Part shown: one piece after another, positions 11,967 to 23,939 of the stretch
Layout: every line of letters begins with the position of its first letter
Numbering within the stretch: the first letter of the stretch is position 1
Origin: Hypericum androsaemum
Lineage: Eukaryota > Streptophyta > Magnoliopsida > Malpighiales > Hypericaceae
Reading direction: 5' to 3'
NCBI GenBank assembly: GCA_963995505.1
Contig: OZ023184.1
Coordinates: forward strand, 1,054,001 to 1,118,000
Length of the DNA: 64,000 bases
Notes under the pieces: generated by a model
Told to the model about the DNA's origin: nothing
The model's input: the letters and a program-made list of their open reading frames with translations, nothing else
Database searches by the model: none
Program-made: the position numbers and the translations under genes

Positions 11967-14900
11967 ATGGTGAAGTTCTCCAAGCAATTTGAGGGCCAGC
12001 TAGTGCCTGAGTGGAAAGATGCATTTGTTGATTATTGGCAACTTAAGAAGGACCTCAAGAAGTTCCACCACCTTGGTGCTAACAATTCCAACCAAAACAA
12101 TTCCACTAATCAAAACCATAACAATTATTTAGTTAACTTGGTGTCCTCTCTTAGGAAGAAACTCTCCTCATTTGGCCACCACCCTAGAGACCACCATGGA
12201 GCAATTCAAGTAATTATTGAACTTCTATACATATAAAATATATTGTTCATTTATTTACTTGTCACATATCGATTAATTGAACTTTCCTCTGTAGGTGCAC
12301 AAGAAACTTGCATCATCAGCAAGTAAAGGAGACCTGTACGAGACCGAATTGCTCGATCAATTCGAGGATACTGATGCTGTTAGGGAGTTCTTTGCATGCT
12401 TGGATGACCAACTTACCAAGGTGAACCAGTTTTACAAGAACAAGGAAAAGGAGTTCTTGGATAGAGGCGAATCTCTTAAGAAGCAAATGGAAATCCTCAT
12501 CGAGCTCAAAACCGCGCTGAAGCAGCAGCGTGCGAAAGGAGCTCCTTCGAATCAGGACTCGAAGGAGGATTCCTCCATTTCATGCATCATCTCTTGTGGT
12601 ACAAAATTTGCACTTTGATGTTGAAAACTGAGCACTAGAAGAAGTTGACAGAATTTGTTCAATTAATTTGGTGAAGTGCATATCTAGTCTAGCTTGCTTA
12701 AAAGGGTCATATTTCTTCAAATGGTCAATTGAAGTATTTGTCACATTACAAAATTTGGCAACATGATGAATTTGATTAGAGGCAAAATAATCCTAGCAAG
12801 TTGGTCAGTTTTCTTCAATTATTAATTGTTTACACTAGAATTGAATTCGCTTGGATTTATTAGATGGGATAGATTGAAATATGTAGACTTTAGTATAAAT
12901 CTCAAGATCATTGAAAATTGTTCTTTTTTATGCAGAGGAGGATTCTGTAAGGGACAGGGCTGAACAAGAGCAGCTGCAAGACAAAAACAGCTCCGATGGC
13001 TCGGGTTCGGAGAGAAATGAGGGACTTGAGTCTCCAAGATCAGATGACATGGGGAAACAAATCAAAGCCAGAAGAGAGGACTCCAAGCTTAGATCACTGT
13101 CAAGCCGCTCCTTCAATTGCCAAGGCAAGAATTTGAGGATCAACATCCCTCTAACCACACCTGCTCGGACCTTCTCCGCGATTAGCTACCTTGTCTGGGA
13201 TGATCTAGTGAACCAGTCCTCAAAGAAATGTATCCCTGAAGGAGGCAAGCTTAACATCAACAACACCAAGCTGCATCATGCTAAGAAGATGATTAGAGGA
13301 GCTCTGGTTGAGCTCTACAAAGGCCTTGGCTACCTCAAGACTTATAGGTACCTTTGCTTAATTATGTTTTTCACATAACCACTGAAACACAGTAATATCT
13401 TATCAGATTGTGTAAAAATCTGACTTTTTACAACAAGTTCAAATTTTTCACAAGAATGCAAAATGTTGGTCTCCAAGTTATATGTTTTATGAACCTCTGG
13501 CTGGCTCTTTCAATAGTATTTTTCCGTTCGTAAATGCATGATCAGGACCTCCTTAAAAGAATCTAAATCTGCGTATTTGGATAGACGCTTATTGGTCTAA
13601 ATTTGATCTTGTTCCAGGAACCTGAACATGCTTGCTTTCATGAAGATTCTGAAAAAGTTTGACAAGGTAATTGGATGGATCACACAACAGTTGACCATTT
13701 CTAAATTTTAATTTTAATTTTCAAAATTGATTAATCATGCAAATTATTTGTTGTTTTCTTTTATCTTCCATTTCTTCAGGTGACTGGAAAACAAGTTCTT
13801 CCAATATATCTAAAAGTTGTGGAGAGCTCCTACTTTAACAGCTCTGACAAGGTAAAAACACCTGAATCCTTAATGCCTCAAAGTGAAAGAAGAATATCAT
13901 CGTGCTGTATCTTCTTAAAAATTCATGTCCGATTATGACAGGATAATTGCAATGTGTTTGTTACTAATTCCTTCAAAATTTTATCCTCCAAAAAGGTTAA
14001 GTGGCATGTGATCCTCTAGTGTACGAAAAAAAATGCAGGTTTCAATTCGGTTTATCTAAAATTTGAATACGTTGATTCTCCAGACACATGTGTCTAATAT
14101 ACACTACATGCGCTAGTTCTGCATGTGGAGGAAAAAAAGTTCTACACCATAATCGGGTTGAAATTTTTTGGGGTAGAATTCAAATAATACTAATTGTGTT
14201 TAGTATAATGATCAAGTGTCATATACTTGATCAAGTGTCCTTTTCAAAAAGGACGGTCCAATATTGATAAATTAGTCACATTAATTGACAGGTGATGAAT
14301 TTATCAGATGAAGTTGAGGAAATATTTGTGAAGCATTTTGCTAAAGATGACAGGAGAAAGGCTATCAAGTATCTTAAACCCCAACATCGCAAAGAGTCTC
14401 ATTCTGCTACCTTCTTCATTGGTAATGCGAAAAAGAAATAAGAAAAAATATATGCATTTGATTTTGCCTGGCAAATTTTTTTGTCCAATAATACATTGCA
14501 TGGTGGAGAGCATTGTTATGTTGCCTTGTGACATAACATAGGATTCAAAGATAACAATAAAAAATTGGACCCATTAGGCCACTATGGCCTCTCAAAAGAA
14601 AGGCCTATATTTGCCTGTTTCACTTTAATTTTTTTATACCATTAGTTAGACTTGCATAAGACATTTGAAATGTGATAAATTTCTTTTAACATATATTAAC
14701 GTTGGTACATTCTCAAAAATTCAAACTTGAAATTTCTTGACTAATTTAGAACAAATCGATATATAATTTCACTTTAAGTGGCAGGTGATAAAGCATAGAT
14801 CCCTTGTCCTCACCAATTATCATATTTTTAAAAACAGATTTGGGCCCTGCAAGGATTAGACACCAAAAGTACCTAAGAAGCATATAGACCAACAAAACTT

Positions 14901-17255
14901 AGTCTTCCTCTAGTCATACCAATCTTGGATGCATATAAAATCTACTTTTTTCATAAGTGAAAGATGTGTACCTATGTCCACCTCATATTTCATACATTGT
15001 GGAATCCTGATGTATTATTCTCCCTTTAAAATAAATAAATTTGTTAAAAACTTTTTTTGGTTATTTAGTTTTGTGGGGACAAACTTATTTTTTGGACATA
15101 TATGTAAAACTTTATACAATTATTTTAAAAAAATCTTTTTTTCATGTATGAGGAGGCACTGTCACCTGTGAAGTAAAGAGAACCTAAGAATATTTACCTC
15201 AGAGTAACATAACATACTATTGCAGCAGTAATTTCTTCATATAGTAAAAATTAATTCCGATTAATGCTAATATTTAATTATGTTTCCAAATGTTAATTAG
15301 GCCTATTCACTGGATGCTTCGTCGCCCTTCTTGTTGGATACGTGATAATGGCTCATCTCACTGGGATGTATAGACGACAACCTGATACTGTCTACATGGA
15401 AACAGCATATCCTGTACTTAGGCAAGTTAAATTAATCTCAATTATGCTCTTAACGACGTAGATAAACTACGCTCTTAACGACGTAAATTAATTACCAAAA
15501 TTTGCACTAACATAAGATGTTTGTTGTCATCTGCAGCATGTTTAGCCTGACGTTCCTCCATTTCTTTCTGTACGGATGCAACATATTCATGTGGAAGAAA
15601 ACAAGGATCAACTATTCTTTTATTTTCGAGCTGTCCCCTACCAAGGAGCTCAAGTATAGAGATGTTTTCTTGATCTGCACCTCTGCTATGACTGCTGTTT
15701 TTGGGGTCATGTTCATTCATCTGTCGCTTCTAGCGAAACGCCACCCGGATTCCCAAGTTCAAGCCATCCCTGGCCTACTAATGCTGGTAAGTTTTTTGTT
15801 GACCACCCTTTGCCTTAAATTGGTAGCTTAAAGATCAGATTAATTGATTGACACATTTGTTTTTCATGTTTTCAGATGTTCTTGATTGTTCTTGTCTGCC
15901 CCTTTAACATCTGCTACCGGTCGAGTCGTTGCAGACTCCTTAGGGTGATGAGGAACATCATCTTATCACCTCTGTACAAGGTAGTCATGTTGGACTTTTT
16001 CATGGCTGACCAACTTTGCAGCCAGGTAATTTGGACTCTTTTTCATCAAATTCCTTTTGCAATGACCAACTTTATAAAATCTTCAGCTTTATTGATGAAG
16101 TATATTATTTTGGCAGGTGCCTATGCTTAGGAGCCTCGAGTATGTAGCATGTTACTACATAACGGGAAGCTACAAAACTCAGGATTACGGCTACTGCACG
16201 AGAGCCACGCATTACCGAGACCTCGCCTACGCGGTTTCCTTCTTACCATACTACTGGAGAGCCATGCAGGTACTAAAACAAGAGTCCGTTATCGTATTAG
16301 AGTTGTTAGCCATTGTTTTCTCACTTCGTTTGGTCTAACTAGTGTGCACGGAGATGGTTTGACGAAGGAGAGACGAGTCACCTGGTCAATCTAGGCAAGT
16401 ATGTATCAGCAATGCTAGCAGCGGGAGCGAAAGTGGCTTACGAGAAAGACAAGAGTCCGAAGTGGCTCTGCGCGGTTGTGATCATGTCGAGTGCTGCAAC
16501 AGTTTACCAATTGTATTGGGACTTTGTAAAGGATTGGGGCTTGCTCCAAGTGAACTCCAAGAACCCCTGGCTAAGGAATGAACTAATGCTTCGTCGAAAG
16601 TTCATTTACTACTTCTCCATGGTACAGCATCAAGTCCTCCGACCCTAGTTTCCCCTCATTCTTACATGATAAAATCAAATGATCAACATCGGTATAAATC
16701 TTTATGCACGTATCGAGCTCTTCGGATTGCTGATTCTGATGAGCAAGCAGGCCTAGTTTTATTCTGATAGGTAGCAACTGCCATCCAATTGTAAGATTCT
16801 CGCGCTACTTGGACCGCTGCAATCCAGAGGACTCGTATATAGAGAACTATCTGAATGCTCTGAGGTTGCAAAGCACAAGAATCAAAAGTTCTGACAAGAA
16901 ACTCGATATTCTCTGCAGGTACTAAACCTGATCCTGAGGCTTGCTTGGTTGCAAACTGTCCTACACTCGAGCTTCGAAAACGTCGATTACAGGGTGACCG
17001 GGTTGTTCCTGGCTTCCCTCGAAGTCGTCAGAAGAGGGCAGTGGAATTTCTACAGGTATAGTCAAAAGCATGTCTTAACAAACCAAATGTTGTCATTTGT
17101 TTCAGGTATATCCTATTCTTTTATATGGTCTAATAAAAAAAACTTGTAATTTGATATGGTCCAGGTTGGAGAACGAGCATCTAAATAATGCAGGCAAGTT
17201 TAGAGCAGTTAAGACAGTGCCACTGCCTTTTCATGAAGTGGATGAGGAAGACTGA
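11967..17255 (+). CDS. PHO1: PHO1-type phosphate exporter (SPX-EXS protein), 13 exons
   Basis: Exports inorganic phosphate; PHO1 family members load phosphate into the xylem and act in Golgi/endomembranes. Exons: 11967-12209, 12295-12598, 12936-13347, 13618-13666, 13780-13851, 14292-14421, 15301-15421, 15537-15786, 15876-16025, 16117-16269, 16343-16621, 16919-17055, 17165-17255. The sum is 2391 nt, 796 aa, in frame throughout; Arabidopsis PHO1 is of similar length. Residues 1 to about 340 form the SPX domain (start [16 protein letters not shown], with the Lys-rich KKDLKKF helix that in the family senses inositol pyrophosphates). A membrane part follows ([14 protein letters not shown] and later helices). 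The EXS domain covers about residues 580-760 ([37 protein letters not shown]). It ends [12 protein letters not shown]. The ATG at 11967 fits the conserved start; an upstream in-frame codon is not conserved. Intron 7 is GC-AG. The exact paralogue (PHO1 or a PHO1;H member) is not decided. Confidence 0.95.
15422..15536 (+). other. GC-AG intron (intron 7 of PHO1)
   Basis: The exon boundary fixed by the conserved protein (YPVL-S-MFSL, with the Ser codon split AG/C) forces the donor to be AG|GCAAGT and the acceptor CTGCAG|C. GCAAGT is the best match of the rare GC donor class to U1 snRNA. Using the nearby GT (GTTAAA, 15427) would break the reading frame. Confidence 0.85.
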
Positions 17256-17275
17256 TGCCCCCCCTACTAGCTGCA

Positions 17276-17281
17276 ATAAAG
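17276..17281 (+). terminator. Candidate poly(A) signal of PHO1
   Basis: AATAAA occurs about 20 bp after the PHO1 stop codon in an A-rich stretch. It is a candidate near-upstream element only; plant poly(A) signals are loose and a later site is possible. Confidence 0.3.
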
Positions 17282-18082
17282 AACAATCATACAACAAAAC
17301 AAATTCGAGCACCTGGAGACCATCTTTTTCCCAGGAAAGGAACATGCTATGTTCTTGTACAAGTTGCTGTCTGTAATGAGACAGCAACTTGATTAAAGCT
17401 GTTCCATTAACATATTGGAAGTCTCAAACTTGTATACAGAATTTTCTTCAATCAAAAGATAAGGTGTATAGTTACTTGTAGCTGCCTTATTTTTCTAATT
17501 ATAAGAGAAGATGGAAATATTTTCTCTCAACTAACTTGTCTGGTTCTTTGATGAAAATAAATAGTAAAGCTAATAACATAGTTTGTGTGAAGGGAGAATT
17601 TGCTTTCCTTTTGTGGAATAAAGGAAGAAAGTCTATTGACAGGTACAATTTGGCATCCAGAAATCTATACAATGTGTACAAAAAATATATAAAAAAATTG
17701 TCCAATTTGATATGCATGCTGACTAAACACAAATGTCAACTCTGCGGCCATACCGACTGCATTGCTATACGACTTAACTAAGATCGTTTTGGTGGAACTT
17801 AGTGAACATCTTTATATTATGATAATTCTATTTTTTTTTAAATTATTTTGGCCAGACCAATTTTTTTTTTAAAATATGTATTATATTTAACATTTTTCAG
17901 ATACTCTAATTTTATCACAAAGTTTATTATTTGTAAGTATAAAAAATATTCATTTAGTCATTTTAATTTAACTAAACTAGAGAAATCATTTTTCAAAAAT
18001 AAAATAAAAATTGGTCATTTTGGTCTAGACAGATAACAGCCTATTTGCAAACCTAAAAAAATGGGAATCAATCTCCCAGAAA

Positions 18083-19647
18083 ATGGCCGAACTCGGCTGC
18101 TTCAACCTTCCTCCCGCCGTCGCCTTTGGGGCCCACCAACGAATTAATTCCATTTCCACACCTCACTTCTCGAAGCCCTTTCCCTCTTCCGCCCTAATCC
18201 CTCTTCCTCCCAAGGTTAACTCCTCCTCTTCTTCTTCTTCTTCCTCCCGGATTCCTTTTAATCTCTCTTTCAAGTTTTTAACTTTTTTCGTTTTTTTTTT
18301 CTTTTTGCTTTTGCAGGTCAAGAGCGTATAGAAGGAAGGAGTCAATCTTTGATATCGAATGGGTCGAACCGGTTACTGGCAGTGTCCGGATTGTTAGGTG
18401 GCGATTCTGAGACTCACCCAGAAGCCGAAATCAACGATTCTGGTTCGGTATGGCCGCGTTCTTCAGTTGCCTGCTTCCAGTTTTAGCATAATTTACTGAA
18501 GTTTTGGTCTTTGTTTGGAACTTCGTTTTCTGTAATGGTGTTGCGTCAAGTGTTCGATAATTCGGAATTGTGTGAAGTGTTCTGGTCTGATTAATCTAAT
18601 ATGTTCAAGAGGGTTTTGGTGTATGTTGTGAACTTCTTGGCTTTTGGTTAGATTGGTGTTCACAAAGATTGCTCCTCGTTGGTTTGTATTTTTTCGGCGT
18701 GTCATTTTCTTTTCTTTTTTCGAGATAATCAGTTGAACATCTGGTAAAAGAACTAGAGAATCCCACTGGGGTGTGGACATTTCTCACTTCTTTAGAATGG
18801 TGGGAATGTTGGGTTATAAATTTTAAGGTTCATGAATGTTGAGTGTTGGTGTGAGAATTAGAGGGATTGGCCTAGATAGATATGCTTCCTTGGTTCATTT
18901 GGATGTGAAGGCACTTCAAAATGGATATTCTTATTTACCCATGTTCTGCTTCTTTCTTTTATTAAAACTTGGAGATTTGAATGTTTCGAAACTTTCACGA
19001 ATAATTTGCTCCTTAAAATTACTGGTATCACTGATCGGTTGTTCATACTTGTTTAATGTCGGCCTTGTTGAGCTACATTCAATCTCCCTGAAGCTGCTTG
19101 TGCTTAAACCCCTCTAGTTGTTTCTTGCATGAAAATAAGTTGCTGAACTGAAGATCGAGCATCCTTTTGTTAAAAATAAACTTACAACATTTACAGAACT
19201 CTTTTTTTTTTTTTTTGACGAACGCTTTCTTGTTTTGATTTACGGAGGGTGTAACTCTCGACATAAAACTGCCGAGAAGAAGTTTACTTGTGCAATTTAA
19301 CTGCGGAAAATGTGGTGAAAGGACGCAGAGGCTCATTAATCGCTTAGCCTATGAACGTGGACTTGTCTATGTACAGGTAGCTTTTCTTGCCTCTGGTATT
19401 ACAGTTGTTGAATTCTTTTCTTTTAACCATTTTGTTAGTAGAGAGCATTTTCAGTGAAAGCAGCAACTGCTTGCGCTCCTCAAATGTCTTAAAGTTTAGA
19501 ATGATGAGATTTATACGAGCACCGCTTGGCCATCAGTGTGCAGGATGCAAACGGTATCACAAATTTTCCGACAATCTTGGTCTGGTTGTTGAGTATGACT
19601 TACGTGAGGAAGGTGATGGCAGTGGCCAAGATGGCGATCAGCTCTGA
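18083..19647 (+). CDS. DNL-type zinc-finger protein (Zim17/HEP-like), organellar
   Basis: Likely an organelle-targeted partner of Hsp70, like yeast Zim17/Tim15 and plant zinc-ribbon relatives that keep organellar Hsp70 soluble. Proposed exons: 18083-18214, 18325-18447, 19248-19376, 19537-19647, giving 164 aa in frame. The N-terminal about 80 residues are Ser/Pro/basic-rich and look like a transit peptide. The zinc ribbon has two pairs of cysteines, CGKC (about 104-107) and CAGC (129-132), the RLINRLAYERGLVYVQ segment between them, and the signature SDNLGL (139-144). The last three exon junctions are well supported by family conservation. The first is not: the acceptor CAAGAG|C is weak, the more obvious CAG acceptor at 18316 runs into a stop, and a TCT-rich tract follows the chosen donor, so exon 1 could differ. 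The stop lies 204 bp from the end of the convergent AGP gene. Confidence 0.8.
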
Positions 19648-19851
19648 TGGTTGGTGGTCAATTTCTGTTTCCAAATCAATTTTGTTTTAATTTCTTATTG
19701 CAACTTTGACTTTGTGCCAACAGTGATGTGAATGAACAAAGAGAGATAGACTTCAAAATTCCTATATATGAGTACTTTCCATCCAATGTCTGTTATACGT
19801 ACAAACAATTCCTGTTCTAAGAAACAGAAGTTTATAGGTGGTAGCAGAATT

Positions 19852-20702
19852 TTAGGAAATTTGGCCTGTAACGACTAGCATTAAGGCAACAGCAACAGCA
19901 TTTCTTGCCCACATTTTGATCTGTTCGTTTGGCTGCCGCAAACTATGTCCTCCGCTCTGCGAGAAGGATAAGTAACGGGAGAAATGATTGAGAATGCTTA
20001 GCCACAAAACTTGTCTTTCTATGAGCTACAAATTGTCTGGTCTATCAGATTGCAAAAGTGAAAAATGCTTACCCTGTCCAGATTTGGGGATGGCGCAGGT
20101 GATGTGTTGTCGGAATCTGTTACTGTAGGTGGAGCTGGAGGGCTGGGGGACACAGGTGCTGGAGCTGGTGCATGATGATGCCTCTTGTGCTTGTGCCGTC
20201 TTCCCTTCTTGTGCTTTGGCGGGGGTGACGGTGAAGGCACTGACGCAGGTCCTGGGGTTGGGGGAAGAATAGCTGGTGCAGGTGCTGGAGCAGGTGAAGC
20301 CTTTTCCAGTGAAGGCACGGGTGCCTCCTTAGTCGGTGCTGGTGCCGGTGTTTCTATCACAGGAGCCGGCGCAGGAGGTGCCTGAGATGGTACTGGGGAT
20401 ACCTGTGGCGGAGATAAAGCCGGTGGAGGTGGAAATGATGGTGGGCTGGCAACCGGTGCAACTTCAGGAGATGGTGAAGTTGCAGGACTGATCGCTGGCG
20501 GTGGCGTCGCTGTACTAGTTGGTGCCAGTATCGGTGCAGTAGGTCCGCTCAGAGGAGGTGTCGTGGTCGTTGGCGGCAGTGTAGTCGTAGGCGGGGGTGT
20601 AATTGGTAGTGTCGACGGCGACGTAGCCGGTGCTTGGGCATTAGTTATGGCTAGAGAGGGAAAGAAACCAGCCAAGATGAATGCCAATAGGATGCAAGCC
20701 AT
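19852..20702 (-). CDS. Lysine-rich arabinogalactan protein, predicted GPI-anchored
   Basis: A cell-surface proteoglycan backbone of the AGP17/18/19 type. Two exons on the minus strand, 20702-20073 and 19956-19852, give 244 aa. Residues 1 to about 22 form a signal peptide (ILLAFILAGFFPSLA). The body is rich in Pro, Ala, Ser and Thr with many AP, SP and TP dipeptides, the hydroxyproline O-glycosylation context. A basic island KHKKGRRHKHKRHHH at 163-177 is the diagnostic lysine-rich subdomain. The second exon adds a small-residue/spacer segment and a hydrophobic tail AVAVALMLVV ending GQIS, which fits a GPI signal, though the tail is short. Splice sites: donor GTAAGC after 20073, acceptor TCGCAG before 19956. 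Without splicing the frame would end at 20019 with no GPI tail. The second exon is my prediction. Confidence 0.82.
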
Positions 20703-20736
20703 GTTGTGCTTGAAGTCAACAGAGCCAGAGGTGGAT

Positions 20737-20744
20737 ACTTAAAT
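20737..20744 (-). promoter_or_regulatory. Candidate TATA box of the AGP gene
   Basis: On the minus strand TATTTAAG lies about 35 bp before the AGP start codon. It would imply a very short 5' leader, so it is only a candidate. Confidence 0.3.
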
Positions 20745-20971
20745 AGTTTTAAGGGAGAGAAGGTGTTAATTTTGGAGAAATTGTTTGGTGAAATGGAATT
20801 ATGGAGGGAGAGACGTGGCCTTCATGAGAGCAACGTTCCTTCTACGTTAACCCAGCTTAGACCTGAAGCATGGAAAATTTACCATAACAAACTAACAATT
20901 TTCATTTGTCAAATGCTTAAAACACACTCATTTTTAAAGAACAGGATAAAAAATGACTGATAAATAGCATT

Positions 20972-21054
20972 TAGCCAAGCGGCACAAGGAGTGTAATAAT
21001 TCAAAGAGGTTTAGGGTTCAAATATTGGGATAGTGTAAATTTTACCTTTAAAAA
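20972..21054 (+). mobile_element. tRNA-derived SINE, family A, copy 2
   Basis: An 83-bp segment is flanked by exact 10-bp direct repeats AAATAGCATT (20962..20971 and 21055..21064). It starts TAGCCAAGCGGCACAAGG (box-A-like), has GGGTTCAAATATTGGG (box-B-like) and ends GTGTAAATTTTACCTTTAAAAAA. The layout and the TTTACCTT(T/C)AAAAAA tail match the copy at 6541..6640 on the other strand. It lies 270 bp upstream of the AGP start. Confidence 0.7.
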
Positions 21055-21064
21055 AAATAGCATT

Positions 21065-22408
21065 ATATTATTCTAAAAAAAAGAACATAGTTTTAAAACT
21101 CGTGATTCAACTAGATGATCGCCTAATATTGGGTCATTTTTATATAATTTTCAGAGAATGGTTGGATTCGTGGTTAACACTATTGACCATCGGTTCAATT
21201 GGTCGGATTAACATGTTCACCCAGTTGGGTCAACCAGTCCAGACCGAGTTGCTAAAAATTTTTTTTTTGAAATAAAATTCAAGTTGTTTAAGATAAAAAG
21301 TGATTAAATTATGATTTTGATATTGTAAATGATAGTTTTCAATAAAATTATTGGATATTAAAACTATATGACATTTTTATGCTATATAATTAACTAATTA
21401 AATATGTTTTATAAAAAATCTTCAGACCAGCTTAGGTGGTTAAAGTTGTTTCCACACAAAAAAAAGGTGTTAAAAGTTGTTGAGGAAACTGCGGTTCTTC
21501 TGTGTCTTTTTCTCCCCCGGCCTGTTTTGAAAACATTGATAAAGAGTGAAGCAACCCGACAGAAAAGGGAAGGATGGACACTTCAAAATTTAGTCTCACA
21601 TTGGTGAAAGGTTACTATCAAATCTAACAGAGCTGGCAACCATTTCTTCCTATTCCATAAATTAACGTGCATCGTTTCCTTCATACATTGCACGTCTTTT
21701 ATAGAAAGGGAGCACTATTGAAGCATCCGAAGAAGAACGGCCGGTTAAAAATTGTTCTAATCTAACCAAAAGACTTTGAGTTCAACGTCCAAAAAAGCAG
21801 TTGTATCGATACTCGGTATGGAGGGCACTGCAATCTTCTGTGGTCCTACTCGATCTCAAACCCGAGCTTAGTCGGACTATCAGATCGGACTAGTAGGTGT
21901 CTGAATACGGTTGGTTTTGACAAAAGCTTAGTTTCTTTGTTCCCTATATCTGCTACATGATCCTTCCAGAAAAACCAACTTGCTCATCATCAGCTTCCTT
22001 ATCTATCCCGAATTCACCCGACCATGAGACCGAACAACAACTACAACAACCACACCCGCTGCAGCGAAAAGTTAATAAAGGGTTCCTCTCAAATCTCCCG
22101 TTAGGCAGATTAGAGCACTCTTTGAAGGAAAATGGAAGAGACCCATTTGTCCCAATGGAGAACACGCCTGAGCTGGTTTAAGAGTTGTGCATTGTCTCGC
22201 CAGCTTAGAGATAAAGATTGAAGCTTTACCTTTTTGCTCGATATGGGACTTTAGGGGCTTGGAGCTGGATCAGGAGCTTAGAAAATGTGGGGGAGTTTCT
22301 GTTATTTAGTACTAGAAAAGATGCACCCGCGATGCGAATGCCGTTCTATTTCAAAACTCGAAAAATATATTGTTTATTGATTTTCTTTTTTAAGTTATAC
22401 ATGAATAA
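21065..22408. other. Spacer with one weak open frame
   Basis: AT-rich left part without features. A 74-codon frame at 21957..22181 (+) has somewhat coding-like composition (contains KGFLSNLPLGRLEHSLKENG, ends with a clean stop), but I recognise no family, see no start context or partner exons, and treat it as a possible gene fragment only. Confidence 0.35.
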
Positions 22409-23097
22409 TAACTCTTGTGGGTCCCATCACCGTCTCCATCCGCACGACCCACGTCCACGACCGTACCGACAACGTCCTCGTCATCTGCCGGTCAGTCTGC
22501 TCCACCATCAAGCGACCCCGGCATCTCGAGCGTGGACTTCAGCCCGCCGCTGATCACCATGGTTGTCGTTGTGGCGGCAGGCTTCCTACTGGTCACCTAC
22601 TCCTGCCATCTCATCCTCCTCATCCGTCAGTTTCACCGGTAGTGGCGCCAGCGTCGGCCCCGCAGGTTCCAACTGTCGTCCTACTCCGTTCTCCAACCTG
22701 GACTTGTCTCCCCTCCCGTTCGACTATTCCTCCCTCGACGGGGCCGATGGCTTCCACTTGTACTCCCCCTACGGGCTCGATGACTCCGTCATAAGGACGA
22801 TTCCTCTCTCCCTCTTCAATCAGCCGTCGAAAGATGCCGTTCTGCGAGACTACGTCGTCTGCTTGCTGGAGTTCGAAGAGAACGACTACGTGAGGACTCT
22901 CCCGACCTGCTACCACCCCTTCCACGTGGGCTGGCATTTGGCTCTGATCCCACGCCAACTATCTCTTTTGTCGCGCCGAAATATTCCTCCCCGATTCTTC
23001 CCCCTTGGTCCCCGTCATGTCCATTAGGATCCGCCCATCTCTTGACGACACCGTTCTCGTTTCCCTCCTCAATCAGGCCAACATTATCACGATTTAA
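22409..23097 (+). pseudogene. Broken ATL-type RING-H2 E3 ubiquitin ligase
   Basis: ATL proteins are membrane-anchored E3 ligases with one N-terminal transmembrane helix, a GLD motif and a RING-H2 finger. All these are recognisable here but in different frames. The helix (SPPLITMVVVVAAGFLLVTY) lies at about 22540-22600 in one frame that stops at 22642. The GLDDSVIRTIPL motif and first RING half (CLLEFEENDYVRTLPTCYHPFH) are in another, 22770-22930. The second half shifts frame again near 22935: a W-L-stop-SHAN segment and a lone FCRAEIF replace the normal W...CPLCR, with a TGA and loss of one Cys (TAT). The frame ends at 23097. At least two frameshifts, an internal stop and missing zinc ligands make it non-functional. 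The block is GC-rich compared with its flanks. Confidence 0.75.
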
Positions 23098-23939
23098 CCG
23101 TAAAGGTAGTTTTGATACTTTCATGATGTGACATCAAATCATCGAAAAAGAAAGTTTTTTTTATTATAGTAGATTTGGAACAAACAGTTCTCCTTTCTAT
23201 TTAGAACCAAAAGAGCAATGCTGCAAAAAGATGTTCTTGTTAATGAAGTTGTTGTCTATTGAAACCTCAAAGACAAAAAAAGATCGCACGGGATTTGGGT
23301 TGGAAAGCAAATTTTATCTTTATTTGTCGCGGAAATATGCTATTTGGATTTTTACACGATATTTGTTATGAAATTAGCAAGATTGTTCGTTTCTCTATAT
23401 AAAATTAAGTATTCGTATTTTACATCATGGAATGTTGAGTGTGGAGATTAAACGATTTACATTAAATCGTTAAATTATTTTGTAAGTCTGAGTACTACCT
23501 AGATTTAAAGTTTGAAAATATAGTTTTTTTTATTATCAAAAAATTAGTTAACAGAACATAAACAAATCTTGTAAAGTAGCAATGATTGAACGTGGAGTCC
23601 AATCCAACTGCCACGTTAATTTGATAGTCCTCCTACTAACCAATGTTTTAAAAACCCCCAACAAAGAGAATAAAACGTAGCGTTTTAGCTGCCACCTGGA
23701 TAGCGGAAGGGCAGAAGATAAATTACACGTGGCAAGAATCGACTGTACTCCGTTCTTTTCCTCCGCCCCGTTTGGAAAAACGAAAATGAACTGTAAAATT
23801 AGCATCCAGAACATTCTCTCCTCCCGCACCTGCAACTGAAGTAAGAAGCGGTGGGCTCGAGCTCAAAGCGCCAGGGGCAATCCCGTAAACAAAAAATAAA
23901 AACGGAGAATAGGTAGGTAGAAGGTGGTTGGTGCCACAA
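23098..23939. other. Spacer, nothing recognised
   Basis: AT-rich sequence with only short frames; no repeats or RNA genes recognised. Confidence 0.45.

Noticed and set aside
22620..23124. Minus-strand frames of 102-112 codons
   Set aside because: They overlap the ATL-type pseudogene, whose sense strand explains the sequence.
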